A DNA stretch of 64,000 nucleotides from the NCBI GenBank assembly GCA_008711295.1, contig VUYV01000003.1, positions 6,926,511-6,990,510 of the forward strand, in the 5' to 3' direction. Both the position numbers and the translations under genes were made by a program. The notes beneath the pieces are model-generated. The model worked only from the letters and a program-made list of their open reading frames with translations, made no database searches and was not told the origin of the DNA. Positions within the stretch are counted from its first letter, which is position 1; every line of letters begins with the position of its first letter. Of this stretch, positions 60,701 to 64,000 are shown piece after piece. This stretch comes from Anarhynchus alexandrinus. Lineage: Eukaryota; Chordata; Aves; Charadriiformes; Charadriidae.

Positions 60701-63700
60701 TTAAACTGTGCCCATAATATGGCAATAAAAGAAATAAAAATGGAATCATCTGAGAGAATTGCATCTTGTAAGCCTCGTTATGTGTGCATTTTCGCTGGAC
60801 TGAAAAGATGAAGCCACATTTCTAAGAGGAACGTAATCATTTCATGCTAATAAGTCACAATTCTGAGTCCTTATGTTCATAATTGAAGCCAATAGTTTAA
60901 TGGCCATATGTTGGCTTACACATCAAAGCTAGTTGTTGCACAGTGTAGTGGTGGTGCTGGGATACAGCAGAAAGCTGAAGCAAAAATTGATGCTAAATAG
61001 CCAACATTTCCCTAGATAGAAGACCAAATGGCAGGGTGATGCTGATGTAATTATAATAAATGAGCCCTACTCAAACATAGTTACTTTAACCAGGGTGTGC
61101 AAGTCGTGTCCCTCCTTCTACTTTTGCAGTTATGCAAGTGGAGATCTACAAAAAGAAATTATTAAAATGGGATGAAAATATAATGTAGTGCCTATATACA
61201 AAATTCTGACATCCTTCTCCAGCTTCTAAAATACACATTCACTTACTCAGCATCATCCTATAGATGTGTGAAAAAAATGAATTCTTCTTGGGGTTTTTAC
61301 ATCAAATAACCTCCAACTTCAGCATTTCTGCTCCTACACATGTCCTGGATTGCCTCAGTCTTGACAGTATTATATAGCTTCCTACCTGTTTTATTTCTAG
61401 ACAATAACAAGACCTGGAAACTACATATTCTTCTAGCTATCTCCCTCAAAGCATTTGATTTGATACTTTCAAAACGTACAAAGGTACCTGATATGCACCT
61501 CTGGGTACCTGTCCCAAGTACCTGTGCAGGACAAAGCTTCAGACTCCTGGTCAGCTCTTTCTTCTTTTCATTTTGATGTGGGTTTTTCAGGCAGCATTAA
61601 TTTTACAGGGAGCTGAAGAGCATGACTATGCTTCGTCGAATATTCATGGTACAACTACCTGCCTACTTTTCAGCTTTTGTAGTGCCTATGTTTTAAGAGT
61701 CCAAATAGATGCTATAGTTCTGACCTTTGTTGAGATCTGCTACGATACTGTTTCTTATGTTTTGCTTCCTCAGTGTAACTGTAAACAGTAACCTGAGAGA
61801 AGGCATAAGAAAATATAGGGAATGGGAATATTTTCTGTGGCCTTTCTTACCATTTCTGTGGCCACTGAATACTTAAAAGTCAATAATATTTTATTATTAT
61901 TCTACAAAGAGCACAAAGAATAATTTGACTAGATTAAAATACTTTGAAGAAAAAATGAGAAAGATTTTGAAAGTAACATTTGACCTTGTTTGTTTGTATA
62001 GACACCTATCACTGTAATTTTGTAAAAATCATAACTGGACTGAGGCATGTCCCTCAGGTCTGCCTTTAATGCTTTTACAGTATATGAAATAGTGTAGTGT
62101 AGGCTCCACTTATCCCTGCATTTGGTTTGTGTTCTGTCCACCCTCTCTGTGTAAAAAGTTTTGGTTTTAAAGCAGACATTTCACACAGGCAAGGCTTTGA
62201 TTCAGGGCAATAGCCTTTGTCACAATTTTACTGTTTCCCTCTTTCCTTCCTGTGCCCACCCCATCTTTGTCTCTTGATGCGTCTAGCAGAGAACAAGGAA
62301 ATGCAGATACAAGAAACTTTTCTGCCTTTAGCGACAAAATTAGAGTTTTTCAAAAAATAATTCAGTCTGCACATGGTTCAGTTTTGAATCTAAGCACTCA
62401 AGATCTCATTTTTATCCAAATTAGTTCCTCTGTATAGTTTATATTCTTGCTGCATTTTCTATTGCTCAAGTGCATGAGTACTAAATTACGGGAAATACTG
62501 ACACAAATGTTTGCCATGAGTACTTGGTCTTGCGATTGATATAGAAGTTACTCTTATATTTAATGTTAGTTCTTCTATCTTTTGCTAATAACAGGCGTAA
62601 CGCAATGACAGAGCTGTCTTAGAATTGACAGCATAATAGAAACTTTTTTTCTTTTCCTTTTTAACAGGGTGTTTCAGCATAGGGTCATCAAAAGTCTGAA
62701 TTATTCCTTCTCTGATGGACTAAAACTTTACCTGCTTTCTTAAAACCCTTCCTCACCACCTGCTGTGATGGATGGGTGAAAGGAGAAATTTGATAACTTT
62801 CTACACAAAGAATAACGCTTTACTCAAGTCTTTAGAGACTCATTTATATGAATCTAATTGTTTTGTTATAGCCTTGTCCTTACGCTCTGCCATGTGAATG
62901 CTTCAAAATGTAATCTCATTGTTTGGAAACCCAAAATCAATACAAAAGGAAGCGAAGCAGCTAAGATGTGAAAGGAAGAATTTTTCAAGTTAGATATTAG
63001 TGCATCATCTTTCCATTTGCCATATTTGAACTAAATGATATTTATGTAAAATATATTTACCATCTCTTTAGTCCATTAATATCCATTTAATAATAAATAA
63101 AACTCATATTCATTGAAGTAGTTCAGTAGGACTTTTTAATCTTTCCTACCTGAAGGTTTTTATATAATGTAGCATTTAGAATGATGTGCAGGTTATACAT
63201 ACAGATATCTTTGAGCTATTTGTATTTTAAAATTAGACTTATCTTCACAAAGAGACAAAAGTCTGTTATCTTCTTGACCAAAACACTTCCAGTATTAGAT
63301 GATTCAATAGAAGAAATCTCACAGTGGACCATTAGCGTGTTATCTGTCCCTAAAGGATATGATGGCAGTTGTTATTTTTACCTGTAAAAGAGATTTAAAT
63401 TCCCTTCACACAGGGATGCTGGAGTGCCAGCCTTAGATTTAGGAAACCTGCACTTACACTCCTGCTATGACAGACTTTGCACCAAAAAAAATAAAACGGT
63501 AGAAAGGATCTGACCATATAGCATCATTTCCTCTTTTGATTAAGTGGATGCAATGACAGAAGAGGTTGCAGGCAGATGATGTGCTGTGTATAGCGTGGTA
63601 CAGAGGCAGCTGGAAATGCCATATTGATGTGTTCTTACTCATTGTACCTTTCTTAGACTCTTGGGGCTTTATCCCACACAGGATACCTGTCCCTGAACTC

Positions 63701-64000
63701 CTTCAGATACAGGCACCCACACATTGCTTTTCTCACAAAATGTGCCTCATTGTTCTGAATTATGAATCTATTCAGTAGCTGAGCTTTTAATGGCATCTGA
63801 GGTGGGTAAGGGAGCTGTTTTTCCTCTGTCTGCTTGGTCATGCAGATGCATGATACAATTAATCCATCCGATGAATGAATGAATACCTGCACTACCCACA
63901 GTGCTCACCACCCCTTTAGCAAGAGGTGGACTCGCTACCACTATGTCTGTGTTTCTCCTGTCTCTCAGACCACAAAAGAAAGGAGGAGGGCGGGGGGGGG

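Larger units (their letters stand above)
51431..64000. other. AT-rich single-copy sequence, no gene
   Basis: About 12.6 kb without a supported gene or transposon. A 162-codon frame at 51691-52179 lacks any family feature. GC-richer patches lie at about 51960-52150 and 52370-52480. Simple repeats occur at 54231-54244 (T), 55405-55456 (TTC and ATT) and 58036-58058 (AAAC). A CTCF-like core lies at 57707. Confidence 0.45.

Overview
The window looks like ordinary bird nuclear DNA from a gene desert or a very long intron. The evidence is the repeat content. Several CR1 LINE copies are present in both orientations, most truncated at the 5' end, and two or three carry the CR1 ATTCTATG 3' tail. There are six LTRs of types that are widespread in birds. 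The background is AT-rich, with almost no other transposon class. I cannot resolve the species; a neognath bird is the best guess. I found no host protein-coding exon, no rRNA or tRNA gene and no CRISPR or prokaryotic feature that I could defend. The only recognisable coding sequence is broken LINE reverse transcriptase and endonuclease.

Layout. 1-4.3 kb: a badly decayed CR1-like LINE (ORF1 esterase-like region, endonuclease, start of RT) split by a solo LTR at 1542-2122. 4.3-6.9 kb: a better preserved CR1 on the minus strand, truncated inside the endonuclease, with an imperfect GTCAA repeat at its 5' junction. 8.7-9.5 kb: a minus-strand LTR. 11.1-15.6 kb: a LINE cluster, made of a weak endonuclease remnant, a plus-strand CR1 (11.9-14.24 kb) ending in a compound pentanucleotide microsatellite, and then an older CR1-like remnant (14.64-15.56 kb). 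19.3-19.6 kb: a probable 5S-rRNA-headed, Deu-domain SINE. 19.9-20.6 and 50.7-51.4 kb: two copies of one GC-rich LTR family in the same orientation. 26.9-28.2 kb: a CR1 tail, then a 1.04-kb LTR with an internal tandem repeat. 40.7-41.2 kb: a solo LTR with a probable 5-bp target duplication. 44.1 and 48.7 kb: CR1 tail stubs.

The remaining roughly 45 kb is single-copy AT-rich sequence with short simple repeats. A few parts look more like regulatory DNA than neutral sequence: a CpG-rich block near 34.4-34.7 kb, a cluster of four CAGCTG E-boxes near 48.2-48.3 kb, and a CTCF-like core near 57.7 kb. These are inferences from composition and motifs and need alignment between species.

No gene network can be described. 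The main story is transposon layering: an old CR1 hit by an LTR, younger CR1 copies beside older ones, a microsatellite at a LINE tail, and solo LTRs left by recombination. I did not find a convincing undescribed biological system. The best leads are the SINE, the E-box cluster, the CpG-rich block and the tandem repeat inside the 27-kb LTR.
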